Source: Alectoria sarmentosa
Lineage: Eukaryota; Ascomycota; Lecanoromycetes; Lecanorales; Parmeliaceae
Assembly: GCA_009733775.1 (NCBI GenBank)
Contig: WOGZ01000035.1
Span: 62,001-126,000, forward strand
Direction: 5' to 3'
Length of the DNA stretch: 64,000 bases
Shown here: positions 22,299 to 34,700 of the stretch, one piece after another
Numbering within the stretch: position 1 is the stretch's first letter
How the letters are laid out: every line of letters starts with the position of its first letter
Notes under the pieces: model-generated
Told to the model about the DNA's origin: nothing
Databases searched by the model: none
The model's input: only the letters and a program-made list of their open reading frames with translations
Program-made: the position numbers and the translations under genes

Positions 22299-23654
22299 TC
22301 AGTCTCTGCCCAAAGACTGTCCTATCCGAAAGGAACGCAACCCACCGTATTCATGGCTGAAATCGCAAAACCAATAACTGGCCTTTTCTTTACCTGTTCC
22401 ATCCCCTCCGCCTCCCAGGTCTACAAGTATTTCGAGGTCCTCTTGGGCGAGAATCTGGGCTGCACGCGTCTCATCTACGGCTTCCGGCTCGCCATTTATG
22501 ACGAGTTTCAGGGGTTCGGACCCGTCCGTTGGTACAAAGCTGACGGATGTTCGGGCTGGAATGACTGTTTTTGAAGATGAAAGGCCTTGTGTGTAGCCAA
22601 TTGCGCATAGAATTCGACCCCAGTTTGCGTCTTTCCCGTACAGTGCTGTTTTGACCAAGGGGTCACGGGCGATAGATGAAGCTATGAGTTTGGTGTCCGC
22701 GAAAGAGAGTGAATTAATGACCTTGACTTGCACGAATTTGGTAGCTCCCTCGCCGTCTCGCACAATTAGTTGTGAGAGCTGCTGCGTGAAATCTGTGAGC
22801 ACTTTTTGCATTGCTATCCCATCCTCTGAAGTAGTTGAAGTGACGGGCTGACCACCAGCGGCGCCATTGGCGAGTACGGCGAGGGTGTCGTTGGTGCTTG
22901 TGCTGCCGTCTATACTTATGGCGTTGAAGGAGCGCTCGACGGCATGGGTGAGAAGCGGTTGGAGAATTGAGGCTGGAATTGGAACATCGGTGCAGAGGAT
23001 ACCGAGGAGGGTGGCCATGTTTGGATGAATCATGCCAGCACCTTTTGTCATTCCTGCTATTGAGTAGGTGAGAGAGGGAGAAGATGGGAGGGTGAAAACC
23101 ATGGAGAGAAGTTTGGGGAAGGTGTCGGTAGTACATATCGATCGGGCTGTCGTAAGCCAGGAGTCGTGCGAGTTTTCGAGGTTAGATACCGCTTTGGGGA
23201 CGGCCTGGAGAATCTTTTTGATGGGAAGGCGTTGGCCAATGACTCCAGTGGACATGACGAGAGTGGTATCCGGGGACGAAGAGTCGGGTAGTAGCCCATC
23301 AAGGGATTTCACCATGCTCGTAGCATCCTCAAGCCCGCCTTTTCCTGTGACAGCATTTGCGCAACCAGAATTGATTATCACGGATCTGAGACCCTCACCG
23401 GAACGTTTCTTAAGGATGTTTCGGCTGACTGTGACAGGAGCGGCTTGGAATATGTTCTGTGTGAATACTGCAGCAGCGGATGCCGGCCTTTCGGATGTCA
23501 GGAGTGCGAGGTCTGGAATTCGTGTGTTGGATGCTTTTATACCCACATGGGTGCCAGAAACAAGGAATCCTTTGGGGTATGTGCCTGTTGTAGGGACATA
23601 TTTCTGTTTCGCGGCGGGTATGGACCCGTCCACGGGGGCGGAGTAACGCCTCAT
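22299..23654 (-). CDS. ARG7: Glutamate N-acetyltransferase / ornithine acetyltransferase (ArgJ)
   Basis: A bifunctional mitochondrial enzyme of the arginine acetyl cycle that makes N-acetylglutamate and recycles the acetyl group from N-acetylornithine. One exon, 451 residues, the family's usual length. The autocleavage motif KGAGMIHPNMATLLG, whose Thr becomes the nucleophile of the beta chain, is intact. The conserved SGCANA, STGVIGQ and GKDANWGRI blocks are also present. The N-terminus (MRRYSAP) looks like the end of a mitochondrial presequence. A further upstream exon adding more presequence is possible but I find no clear one. It ends about 590 bp from the SEC61 stop, convergent. Confidence 0.95.
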   Translation of the reverse strand: MRRYSAPVDGSIPAAKQKYVPTTGTYPKGFLVSGTHVGIKASNTRIPDLALLTSERPASAAAVFTQNIFQAAPVTVSRNILKKRSGEGLRSVIINSGCANAVTGKGGLEDATSMVKSLDGLLPDSSSPDTTLVMSTGVIGQRLPIKKILQAVPKAVSNLENSHDSWLTTARSICTTDTFPKLLSMVFTLPSSPSLTYSIAGMTKGAGMIHPNMATLLGILCTDVPIPASILQPLLTHAVERSFNAISIDGSTSTNDTLAVLANGAAGGQPVTSTTSEDGIAMQKVLTDFTQQLSQLIVRDGEGATKFVQVKVINSLSFADTKLIASSIARDPLVKTALYGKDANWGRILCAIGYTQGLSSSKTVIPARTSVSFVPTDGSEPLKLVINGEPEAVDETRAAQILAQEDLEILVDLGGGGDGTGKEKASYWFCDFSHEYGGLRSFRIGQSLGRD

Positions 23655-24606
23655 TTGTCTATACTTTGATAGGGAGGCATGACCACCAATGGAGACTGTT
23701 GAGGGTTAACACACGAAAACGGATGACATTGGTAGATTAAAGACAGGGGCACTGACATGTTTTCCGGACAGCTGGCATACTGGATGTGTTTTAATAGACA
23801 AATTGAAGACACTCAAGATGATGGATGTAAAGTACAAGGGAGAGGGGAGTAAAGCAAGACGATAGAAGATTTGAATGAAGTATATTTAATTGAATAGAAT
23901 GATTGAATTAAATATAAAAGGATGAAAAGATGAAAAGATGAAAAGACATAAAGACATGGGTAGAAGACAGCCGCTCAGAGCTCAGAGTTGATAAGTAGGC
24001 AAGCCAATTACATTCATATGAGAATAATGCCTCTGTCCTCTATAAGTCGCTCAAATGTACAATGCTGGGAATGTAATATTGGGAATAAAGGCATCAAGAT
24101 GTTAATGGTGGTAAGGGGAACATCTGTTCAAGTGTGCTAACTGCGGAAGATGATGAGTAAATTGAAGAAATTGATTCTGTGGGTTTCTTTTTCCCGCATG
24201 CAAATTGACTTTCTTATCCATGCTACTTAATGGCATGGGCTTGGTGGGCCGCCCCGCGAGCGCTAACTCCTAATTTACATACAACTTTACGAGTTTAGGA
24301 CAGGTACAGTACCATACCTCACAGTACCTGACTGAACTCTGCTTACCTTAGTGCATGAGGCTTCGGTAGTGACCTAGTTCCAAGCGAAGCTATAAAGCAC
24401 CCCCCGGCCATTATCTATCTATGTATCATTGGTTGTATTCAATCTTGATGTTTATGCCATTCCCTGTGCTTGCCTGTGTATGAGCTGGTCAGGTCTATGA
24501 GTATCGCAACTTAGATCCGAAAAGAAGCCGGCTTAGTTATTGATAGAAGAGCTCCGACAATGCTACGGTATCGACCGACCTTTGACCTTATAACCTACCA
24601 CTTACC
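23655..24606. other. Divergent promoter region between ARG7 and SEC8
   Basis: About 950 bp with no conserved frame. It contains an AT-rich GATGAAAA-type tandem repeat at about 23921-23950. Confidence 0.5.
23921..23950. repeat. GATGAAAA short tandem repeat
   Basis: Three to four copies of GATGAAAA in an AT-rich stretch upstream of ARG7. Confidence 0.75.
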
Positions 24607-27600
24607 ATGTCATATAGCAACGGCTACGCCAATGGCAGCTACAGGACGAATCGACATGAGGATTCACAAGACGATAGCGACTCGTTAGGAGGTAGCCGAC
24701 AACGCCGGGCTGGCGCTTATGGCGGATTCTATAACGGCGCTCCCTCAGTCCCAGCAGAAACCGAAGCTCAACCATCTCTACCCTCCTTTCGTCGGCAAGG
24801 CTCCAATAATCCAGTTGCAGGATCGGGACTATCCGTATCGAGAACAAGGGATGCCGATGGCTATGATACAAGCAGGAGTAGTGACAGAGTTGTGCGTGAT
24901 CAGAACGGTGCAAGGCAGCATGGCAGTGGACCAGGAGGCAGACAGATTGAAGGTTAGTCGCGACTCCCACAGCGAATATCAACCAGAAAAGCAACAGCAG
25001 TCCTGCGTGCCTTTCTTCTGTCGAATACGAGTGAGCCCTCGCTTTGAACAAGCATGCTGAGCTACTGTGTACATACTAGAGCTAACGCCCTTCTCTAACA
25101 AGGAGTTCTCGACCACATACACGAAAACTGGGAAGTCATAACCAAAGATGACTGTGTACCTGTTCATATCGCCCTGCAGTTGATGGACTATAGCTCTCTT
25201 GGACGCGGCAACGATTACCAAGACTTTCAACGGACAAATAGACACCTGCAGAAAGCACTCAAGGCAATTGTGAACGGTCAGATTCTTCTTTTGATGGAAA
25301 CCTATCTATACAATGGCTGAAGACTCTCAGAACATCATCAGGGCTTCAACAGCTCCATTGGAACTTTTCACAAGATACAGGCCAGCATCCAAGCATCGCA
25401 AAGTCGCGTTCGGTCATTGAGAGACTCAGTCCAAGGCGCAAAATCCAATTTGATGGCAACGAAACCCGAGCTCAAAGGATTGGGCTCGTCTTCCCAGAAA
25501 TATGATGATATGCTGCAGATCTTGGCACAGATTGAAAAGCTACAGTTGATCCCTGAACAATTGGACGCTCGAATATCAGACAAGCATTTCCTACTCGCTG
25601 TTGATCTTCTACAAGATGCCTTGAGAATAATACGAAGATCCGACTTGGAAAACATAGGCGCATTGACAGATCTGCGAATGTATTTCAGCAACCAAGAGAC
25701 ATCGTTGACTGACATACTCATCGAGGAGCTCCATGATCATCTTTATTTGAAGTCCCCATACTGCCAAGACCGTTGGAAACCATATACTGGAGATTCAGCA
25801 AACATTAGCGCATCCGAGACAGGCAAGGTCTCTTTACCTAACACTTGGGGCAGGCCTCTGTATCGATTCTTGGACAGCCTTGATACGACTTCGCCACTGG
25901 ATGACGATGCATCTCAGAACCCCGAAACCGACAGCTTTCACTACATCCACATGGTCACTGAGTCGTTGAATAAGCTAGGCCATTTAGACGTGGCAGTGGA
26001 CCGTATGGAGCAGCGGCTTCCCGTCGAACTATTTGCCATTGTCGATAGAACCAACCAAGAGGTCGATCTGCGCCATCCAGCGCATAAGAGTGGCCCACTA
26101 AACCCCGAGAAATCGTTCCTTGAGTCCAATTGGGAGGGTATCACTGCTGGGAGCGTTGTACTCAATGATCTTTTGTGGACACTATTCTCCAAATTTGAAG
26201 CGATTGCCGAAGGACATCGTGCATTTCATGAGGTTGTTGCTGGTATTGTCAAGCGGGAAAGACTAAGGCATCCTGAAAGTCTGACAAGGGGATTCAAAGA
26301 GATGTGGAAACTCTACCAGAGCGAGGTGAGACTTGAAATCTCACAGGAGGAAGCCTGGATCTCCGCTGATACATTCAGATGCGATCATTGCTCCATGATT
26401 ATTTGGCAACAGATGAAAATCAATCGTACAGGCTTGGTCGCCAGCCTGCCGCAGCAGCAAACATATTCCACAAGAATCATCGAGAGAGGAACAAGGTATT
26501 CATCGGTCATCAGGACTCAAGGGCAATACTGACAAGCTCAAGCGTGTCTTCAAATTATCCGAGATCGATCAGAAGTCTGCCGATTTGACTGCAGATCAAC
26601 GAGATCTTGACCAAATACTCCAGGCTTCTGTACCCGGGCTGGTCTCCAAATCTCAGAGGTGGTCTGGTGTCTTGCATAAGAACACCAACTTTACCCCTGA
26701 CGGTTCGGTTGCGAGCCACAAATTACTTGTGGATCCCGACGTCTTCAACATTAGCTCTCTTCTTCCACCTTCGTTGTCCTTTCTCCAGCGACTGAGAGAT
26801 ATTGTCCCTCATGGCTCGGGGATTGCGATGAGCACGCTGACCTCCTTCCTTGATGAATTCCTTGTTAACGTGTTCCAACCCCAGCTCGAGGAGACTGTCA
26901 CGGAGTCGTGTACTCAGTCGTTCGCTGAGCTTGATGCGTTTCAAAAGGACCCCCAATGGTCTCAGCATGCTATGCGGCCAATATTCAAAGCAAGTCGCCG
27001 ATAACGTTCTTCTCCGATCACTTGGCTGACTTCCACAGGGCACATTTCACTTCTTCACATTGATTAAATCTTTTTGCAAATTGCTCGATAGTATACCCCC
27101 TGATTTGACTTCCACTCAATTAATAATTACTCAAATGGTTGCTTATTACGACAAATGCTGTGAATGCTACAGAGGTATGCAAAACCCTAGATCTTGCCAA
27201 TCTAAAGCTAAAACGTTCTAGCTCTGGTGAGAAGGCCACAACTACATGCACAGGATGAAGTGCGATTGAAGACCGCAGCCACAATGGCAGACTCTGGAGA
27301 CGTTCGAGAAGTTGCGGAGAAAGTATTGAAAGGCTTTGCCAAAGAGAAGGAAGACGACCCTTTGCAGAAGGTATAGGCAGACCATCTGAGAACAATCCAA
27401 TTCGCTAATGGTTCCTAGGAGGCCAAGATGCTCATCGCAAAGACCAATGAGAAGCCGCTAGATCCATTCGACATTCTCTTTGATCGAAGATCAGTGACAG
27501 CTCTCTGCTTGATGTACTCTAGCATGGTCAGCATCCTTTTTGACGAACTAGCGTCGCTCCAGAAACAACGTACTGACTGACTTATTACAGCGATGGTTGG

Positions 27601-28406
27601 CAATACGATTGCAGCAGCTCCGACGCATTGTGCCGGAGTCTTCGCTATCACATCGCGACTCAACAAAGCCTCAGCTCACTCGACATTTATCCCTTCTCAG
27701 TTCATCCCAGCCCATCGACCCAAATACCCCCATATATCTTCCTATGACCCAGGAAACCGCAGAAGCTTTCGACAGCATCTTGGCCTCCATGCGTACACTT
27801 GCTATCACAGCCCTCGTGACCCTCCATATTGACATACGCCTAGGCGTCATCCACATGCTCACGCGGACGCTTCATGCACCCTACTTACTCGCCCAGCAAG
27901 CTCAGGATCCTGATCCTTCGATCCTCTCCCTCAACGCTGACCTCCTTTCCTTCGCCGACAATCTGGCCACACATCTCGACACGTCAGCCCAACATTTCAT
28001 CACCAACGGTCTTGCTCTGCTCATCGATACCTTGCTTGTCTCCAATGCTTTCCAGATCACAGCAGGCATGAATGACCACGGATGCAGTAGGATGCAGCTC
28101 AATATCTCGGTCCTTTCACGAAACTTGAAATCGATTCAGACCAGCAGTGATGGCTATAGCAATGATCTTGCCCGCAGCACGCATTTCTACAATCTCTTCA
28201 TGGAAGGTGCAGACAGCATTCTGGAACGAGCAAAGGACCGTGGTGGAGAGGGACTGGAAGCATATGATCTCGAGGAACTGAAAGCGCTGGTGGAGCTGTG
28301 GTACAAAGATGGCCTTGAGAGTGGAGCACGGGAGGTGCAAGTCAAGAGCAGGAGGGAGCTGGGTGACAAGCTGTTGGTGCTCAGTGAATGTTTATGGAAT
28401 AGGTGA
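24607..28406 (+). CDS. SEC8: Exocyst complex subunit Sec8
   Basis: Sec8/EXOC4 is part of the octameric exocyst that tethers secretory vesicles at growth sites. Nine exons: 24607-24952, 25103-25276, 25331-26325, 26379-26495, 26537-26989, 27039-27174, 27222-27370, 27419-27526, 27591-28406. They join in frame to 1097 residues. The conserved Sec8 N-terminal core is clear (ALQLMDYSSLGRG, HHQGFNSSIGTFHKIQ, FSNQETSLTDILIEELHDHL, LYLKSPYCQDRW). The first 115 residues are a disordered Ser/Gly/Arg-rich extension. The intron after 26989 starts with GC (GCAAGT). The first intron is 150 nt but lacks the core of the repeated intron family. Apparent frame breaks in the raw sequence are all resolved by splicing. 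Confidence 0.95.
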
Positions 28407-29195
28407 TCCGTGGAGAGGAGAATTTGAGGAAGAAGTCTTGCAAAGATCCTAGAGATGAATCATTGAGACCATGTGCGTCGATTTCTCGCTCTGTATGCCC
28501 ACCGCGCAGCTCGGCGTTTGGCGGACACTTTCGCTGACTGATCTGTTGGCATACCAATCGCACTGGAAATTTACTGTATCGACAAAATCATCACCTCTAA
28601 GCCGACCTCAAGCCGACCCTCAAGCCGACTCTCTACTGAACCAAAGTCAACAAACCGGCCTTCACCAAGCCGGCACGAAACTGGAGCTCACCAAGCCAAT
28701 ATACCCAAGCGGAGTCACCAAGCTGGCCCTTCAAACCGGCCTCATCGAGCCAAAGTCGCCAAGCCGACTCCAAACCGAAGTCCACCAAGCCGGTTCTCCA
28801 AATTGCTTCTGACTACGTCGATACCAAATATGCTTGCCGCCAATTCATCGTAAAAGCCATCTCCCCCTAAGCCGGCAGCAAATCGCTAGACCACTACTCT
28901 TAACAGATTGTTGCGAAACTGTGACCAAAGCCGCCACCCTTGAGGTCTCCACGCCGAATAGGAAACCTTCGTTCCTGTTATATGGGATAATGCAATGGAT
29001 GGTATTTCCTCATATTTTCGAGTTCGATCGACTGCAGGGTCCTTTTACATTTGACTGTCTAACCTCTATATCTTCTGACTGCGAGTTGATGCACATTTCC
29101 TAGCCGTTTGTGTCTCGTGGGCGAAAAACCAGGTTCTCCTAGGATTCCTTGCCTAATACGTACAGCTGGACCTCTCCATCTTTCCTTTGTCCCCT
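28407..29195. other. Convergent intergenic region with degenerate repeat
   Basis: Between SEC8 and PDX1 stops. Contains the degenerate AAGCCG repeat listed separately. No conserved gene is seen. Confidence 0.5.
28597..28805. repeat. Degenerate AAGCCG-containing repeat array
   Basis: About ten imperfect copies of a (C)AAGCCGRC or AAACCGGC unit, spaced irregularly by 8-25 bases. Spacing and sequence drift suggest an old tandem array. Confidence 0.6.
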
Positions 29196-30215
29196 TTACC
29201 ATCCTCTCCCTGCCATCTTTTCACCTTCTGCCATTCGCCCGACATTCAATCCCACCATCGCCTCTCCCAACCCTCCACTGACCTCAGCCAGCACGGCTGG
29301 GTCCCTGAAATGGGTCACAGCCTGCACGATAGCGTCCGCCCTCTTCGCCGCATTCCCACTCTTGAAGATCCCACTCCCGACAAACACACCATCGCAGCCG
29401 AGCTGCATCATCAACGCCGCATCCGCCGGCGTCGCTACACCTCCAGCTGCAAAATTGACCACTGGCAAGCGTCCCAGCTCCGCCGTCTCCTTCAATAGAC
29501 GAAATGGCGCATTCAATTCTTTCGCGTAGCCCCTTAGCTCCATATCGCTCATCCCCCTCGCCTTATTGATCTCCCCCGTCACAGTCCGCATGTGCCTCAC
29601 GGCCTCCACCACATCTCCCGTGCCCGCTTCGCCCTTCGTCCTAATCATCGCCGCCCCCTCATCAATTCTTCTTAACGCCTCCCCCAGATTCCGACACCCG
29701 CACACAAACGGCGTCTTAAACGCATGCTTCTCCACATGAAACGCATTGTCCGCCGGCGTCAACACTTCGCTTTCGTCGATATAATCAACTCCCAGCTCTT
29801 GAAGGATTTGGCATTCGACAAAGTGGCCGATGCGGGCCTTGGCCATGACGGGTATGGTGACTGCTTCCATGATTTCTTTGATGAGTTGTGGGTCGGACAT
29901 GCGGGCGACGCCGCCTTGGGCGCGGATATCGGCCGGGACACGCTCGAGGGCCATGACGGCGCAGGCGCCGGCTTCTTCGGCTATGCGGGCTTGGTCGGCG
30001 TTCACGACATCCATAATGACGCCCCCTTTGAACATCTTTGCCAGGCCATCTTTGACGGTGAAGTTTTGAGGGATGCCTTGGGTGTTGGTATTTGTGGAGG
30101 GGGCATTGTCTTGCGTTGAGGTTGAGGTGGGGGTGGCGGCATTGGTGGAAGTGTTGTCTTCGGTTGAAGTGGAGGCAGAGGGGGCGACGAGAGTGGAGGA
30201 GTCGTTGATGGCCAT
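29196..30215 (-). CDS. pdx1: Pyridoxal 5'-phosphate synthase subunit PDX1/SNZ
   Basis: The synthase subunit of the DXP-independent vitamin B6 pathway. It makes PLP from ribose 5-phosphate, glyceraldehyde 3-phosphate and ammonia supplied by the Pdx2/SNO glutaminase, which is not in this window. Single exon, about 339 residues from the ATG at 30215. The TIM-barrel core is intact: GGVIMDVVNADQA, VMAKARIGHFVE with the first catalytic Lys, and MIRTKGEAGTGD with the second. Compared with bacterial PdxS there is an extra 40-residue Ser/Thr/Asn-rich N-terminal extension. The frame stays open upstream to 30434, but the ATG at 30215 fits the family start better. Confidence 0.95.
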   Translation of the reverse strand: MAINDSSTLVAPSASTSTEDNTSTNAATPTSTSTQDNAPSTNTNTQGIPQNFTVKDGLAKMFKGGVIMDVVNADQARIAEEAGACAVMALERVPADIRAQGGVARMSDPQLIKEIMEAVTIPVMAKARIGHFVECQILQELGVDYIDESEVLTPADNAFHVEKHAFKTPFVCGCRNLGEALRRIDEGAAMIRTKGEAGTGDVVEAVRHMRTVTGEINKARGMSDMELRGYAKELNAPFRLLKETAELGRLPVVNFAAGGVATPADAALMMQLGCDGVFVGSGIFKSGNAAKRADAIVQAVTHFRDPAVLAEVSGGLGEAMVGLNVGRMAEGEKMAGRGW

Positions 30216-30879
30216 ATTGTACAAGGTGAATGAGCTGTGGGAAGGTTTATTTGGGTGAGTATTGCTTGAGTGTCTAGTAGAGCGGTAGGCGCTGAAGTGG
30301 AGGTACCAAAGAGCCCTTGTGATACTTGGGGATTTCTTGCCACACAAAGGGAAGAAGGTAGACTGCTGAGAAATGCTGATCAAATGAAGTTCCAGTACTC
30401 TCTCTAGCAGTACAATGCAAAGCAACGGTTCCAACTCCTACCTCTAGATGCTATGCAGATATGCCAAGACGGTCTCTCATCAAGTATCAAGTATATGCAA
30501 GAAGAGGAGAAGCACAAAGTCGATGACTCTCTCACTCAATTCAAAGCCCGAAACCGGAGAAAATGTTTCCTCGGGATGCGGCTAGCCTCGGCTCAGAGAT
30601 AATCTTGCATTAATCTTATCTTAGCCCACATCGCTGAGATTTAAGCTGATTTCCCGACTCCCAAGGGCGCTAGTCAATGTCATCAGTCATCGGTCATTAG
30701 TCATCGGTCATTAGTCATCAGTCATCACGGCGTCGAGCCCAGATCAGCTCCTTCCCTGCGTATTCCAAACAACGGCCCCAATTGACCTGCGACCCCTTTT
30801 GTTTCTCACTTGCTACCCTTCCTGAAGCTCCATCTCCACCGCCTCTCCACCCCTCCCCAATATATACCACATCAATCCC
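30216..30879. other. Divergent promoter region, PDX1 and FUN14
   Basis: A 664-bp shared upstream region. It holds the GTCATYR repeat at 30679-30727. No other element is recognised. Confidence 0.5.
30679..30727. repeat. GTCATCR/GTCATTA 7-bp tandem repeat
   Basis: About seven copies of GTCATCA, GTCATCG or GTCATTA. The TCAT units are spaced exactly seven bases apart, about 150 bases upstream of the FUN14 start. Confidence 0.85.
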
Positions 30880-31562
30880 ATGGCATTCTTCCTCCTCCCC
30901 CGATCCCGCCCCCTCTTCTCCCTCCCCCTCGGCCTCGGCCTCTCCTCCCTCTACGCAACACAAGCACTCTACCGACAAAAACCGCTCCTATGCGAAGCTT
31001 CAGGCGCGACGCCTATGACCACGGCCTCGGAGAGCTTCCAGACGTATTCGCGGGATGCCAAGGTGCCCGTTTTCAAAGACGGGAGACCGAATCCACGGGC
31101 GTACAGGCAGATCAGTGCGGGGAGTATTATTGGTATGTGAGATTGATGTTTGAGATATAGGGGCCAAATTTGGGGAATTAGTGGTGGTATCGGAGCAGAT
31201 GACGGGAATGGGAGGGTGGATGAGACAGAATGACGAGTGGGAATAAGGCTAATACGCCGGTGACAACAGGTTTGCTTGGGGGCGTAGCTGTGAGCACGTT
31301 TTCGAAAACGTTGGCGATGCTGTTTGGGTTGCTAGTATTTGGCGTGCAGGTATATCGCAGCGCGCACGAAGAAGAGAGAGAGAGAGAAGCAAAGCTGATG
31401 TTCGCACAGTACATGGCTTCGCAAGGATACAACATCATACCGACAACAAAGTTACAACGATATGTGAAAGGAATAGATCTGAGATCAGCAGTAGAAGATA
31501 ATGTGGCGTTCAAGCTCAGCTTTGGATTGACCTTTGCGTTGGCATCAGTGGCGTCATTTTGA
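30880..31562 (+). CDS. FUN14: FUN14 family mitochondrial membrane protein
   Basis: FUN14-domain proteins sit in the mitochondrial outer membrane. The animal homologue FUNDC1 is a mitophagy receptor, while the fungal role is less defined. Two exons (30880-31132, 31270-31562) join in frame to 181 residues. The N-terminus is Arg/Ser/Leu-rich and positively charged, then hydrophobic. The C-terminal half has the FUN14 signature: SKTLAMLFGLLVFGVQ, YNIIPTTKLQRYVKG and VAFKLSFGLTFAL. The 137-nt intron is long but lacks the repeated-intron core. Confidence 0.88.
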
Positions 31563-31704
31563 TACGTAACATATGGTGCGCCGAAGCATTGAATCATCTT
31601 TGTGATCTTGCAAACGCGCCATCGCTATGTTTTCATCCCTCTGGAGCAGAGCCCCTGCAACGCTCTATGATCCGTGTCTCATGTCTCGTCAAATGGAATA
31701 GGTC

Positions 31705-34700
31705 TCATGATGCGTATGCGAACTCTGTTCCTCGACAAGCCATCCAGAAGTCCTTGACCGCAGCATTAGTGGCTTTGGCTCCTCTCAGCCTGTAATTACA
31801 TTTCAGTGTACGTCTAGACTAATCAGACGTGGGAATGCTTACCTGAGGATCTTCTGTAACCATACTCGCTTCTCCGTCGATCCCACTTTTTGGCTTGGGA
31901 AGTCCTCGCTGCTCAGAGCATTCGAAAGCCACACCTTTGCCTGCGGTTGTGCAAAGACCAGCTTCTTCAGTGGCTCGGCCAGGACATCCAGCTCGCTGCG
32001 TGCTGCTTCTCCACCAATGTTTCGGACTAGAATATGACACAGCTGCGGCCCATACCGTTGCGTGACAGCTCCAACGAACATGGCCACATCTCCTGACACT
32101 TCATAATTCTGAACGAAGGTGGCCTATATCGATGATTAGACTAGTTGATTCAAAGACAGAAGTGAGTGCTCACCCAGAAGTGAGCCGCATTCCGCTTAGG
32201 CATGATCTCTGCCGCCGTAAGGCCCTTGAGGGTGAAATCGAAGAGCTTCTGGACATTATGTGCACTCATCATACAGTCAAGATAGTGCGGGACCATCTTG
32301 TCTGCTAGGTCAATCCCACTCGAAGCGACCTCTGGGTCCGATGAAGGTTCACCTGGAATCTCGTGTCAGCGATGAAGGTCGTGATTGACACACTGGATGA
32401 TGTTCTGCTTACCCCCCATCAGATGGATTATACCGAGTAGATGATTCAACAGTGCTGAAGCAGCAATCTTGATTGTGGTCTCTGGCTCGTGGACATGCCT
32501 ACTGAGCATCGCACAAGCCGTGTCCAGGACATAGTCTAATCGTGCGGTATCCAATTTGCTGGCGAGCACCAAGTCCACAGTCACTTCGGGTGGAAAGACG
32601 AATAATCCAGGGGCACTCTCTTTGTAGCCAGACTTGAGGATCTGACAGCCTGCTTCCACGACATCACTGTTCCATCTCATCAGGCTTGTTACTGTCTTCA
32701 TCATTTGGACAACTTTCGCTTGCAATGAAGCACCTGGACCTTCCGCCCAGAAGGCCGACTGAGGGGCATCTGCGTCGAGATCGATAAAGGCATCATCTGG
32801 TGCTTGCAAGGCTTTCCCCATGCTCACTAAACACTTCAAGGCACAAATCCCACTAATTTGGAAATTTTCAGCTTGAGAAGCCTCCATGAATTTGATACAG
32901 TCGTTAACATCTCTGTCAACGAATTGAATTAGCGTTGACAGTGGCCCGTATTTATCCTCGTCCCTGGGAATGGCTTGAATTATTGCTGCAATTCCACCAA
33001 TAACCTTTTCTTTCGTGTAGACCTCGGCAGTAGCCCACGTCAGGAGGACCTCGTATTGTCGCAAGAAGGCACCAAGCTCTGGTATCAAGTTCTGGCGACA
33101 TGACGAGCAACTTGAAAAGATAGCTTTTGCTGCAACGCTCGCTAATGCAGGGGCTTTCAAGGACTCGAAGAGGAAGTTCAACATTGCGGGTAGGTATTCG
33201 ACATGACGTTCAAAGAAGGCCGTGTACTCAGTGATCATATTCATAGCCGTTTGCCTTGTCTTGGCCGGAATGGGCTCGCCCGTGCTGCTCATATCATCAA
33301 AAAGTGAGGAGCCGAAAAGCCTGCATAGCATCGTATCGACTGAGTCTTCGTCTGAAATAGAGTCTGAAAGTGCATTGAGGCAGAATAGCGTAGCTTCCAA
33401 ATGGAGCCAAGCACGGCTTTCGAGTGATTGTAAAGCAAGCTGCGCAAGTTTCTCAAAGATATCTACACCCAAGAGCGTATAGGAGGACTGGAGTAGATCT
33501 CGAACGTCCGCCCGAAAAGCTTTGAAGCCGGCGCGAGCATCAGAATCCCACGAGGCTGCCAATTCGTCGGTAGGCATCCGGATCTTTTCCCAAGAGGCTT
33601 CAATGACTTCCACGACGCGCTGCCGGGCCACGTCCATCCAAGCTGGCTTCTCTTCTCCAACGGCAAAAAGTGAGTCGATGAGAAATTCGGTATAGGTCAT
33701 CCAGAATTCAATGGCTTGAGCGCAGATCTCGTCTTCCACCCCCGCATATCCCTCACACCTTAACAATTCTAGAAGTTGATGCATGATTTGGCTTAGTAAA
33801 GGGTCTTCTACCTTCTTCGCGAGATCTTGAACAAATGCATCTCCGTACGCTAGCAGAAACCTAGCAAATGACATTGCTTCCGTGTCGTAATCGCCTCTTT
33901 TAAGGCCCGAGACAATCTGTCGAGCCCGCGTAGACGCAAGTAATGTCGACAGAGATTCCAGATCACCAGCAGTAAGAAAGGCTGAGAAGTTAGTCAAAAC
34001 ATCGGTGAAGAGTTCGACAGTCACATCATATAAATCTTCATGGTGTAAGGCCTGTATTGCCAAGGGTGTAAGTGGTCTGAGTGGCTCTAACTCCAAAGCT
34101 TTGTCGATCCATGCTCGATGTGCGTACATGACCCATGACTAGGAGGAGTCAGCAAGGCGTGCATAGTGGGAAGAGGATACAAACTTGAAAGCATTTCACG
34201 CCCTCTTCCGTAATTTTTACGTCTTGGCCTGGTGTGATGGCCATTGAGCACTTTAGTGTAGCCACTACGTCTTCAAGATTCGAGGAGACCCTCTCATGGT
34301 ACTTATGCCTGTAGGCTCTCGATTAGCATTAATGATGGACCACGACGAAAGGACGTAGTACGTCTGCATGCTGGCGGCATTTGTTTTTCCCACTTCTTCA
34401 ACAAGCCCCCCCGCAAACCACAGGACGGCCAACAGACCAGGTAGGCTGAGTTCAGCGGCTGCTGGGCCTGTCTTAGGCCCTTGAGTAAGCGTGCTGCTGG
34501 GGGCGACACGTCCTTCAATGAAGCTTAGAACGAGGTGTCTAATACATTGACTCCATATACCCGCAGGCTGAAGATAGTATGCTATCAATGAGGAGCACAG
34601 CTTTCTGATAACCAGCTGAGATTCTCCGGCGTTGACAAGTCGAATGAGCCATTCTATCAGTCTGTCCAAGAGTGATATTGCATCGGCGTCAGTCAAGGAG

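Noticed and set aside
24953..25102. SEC8 intron 1 (150 nt) as a further member of the intron family
   Set aside because: Length fits, but the core at 50-70 nt from the donor is absent. The 137-nt FUN14 intron and the 166-nt NDUFA12 intron were left out for the same reason.
24607..28406. SEC8 frame breaks at 26325-26379 and 26496-26536 as mutations
   Set aside because: Short introns with good splice sites at exactly these places restore the conserved Sec8 sequence.
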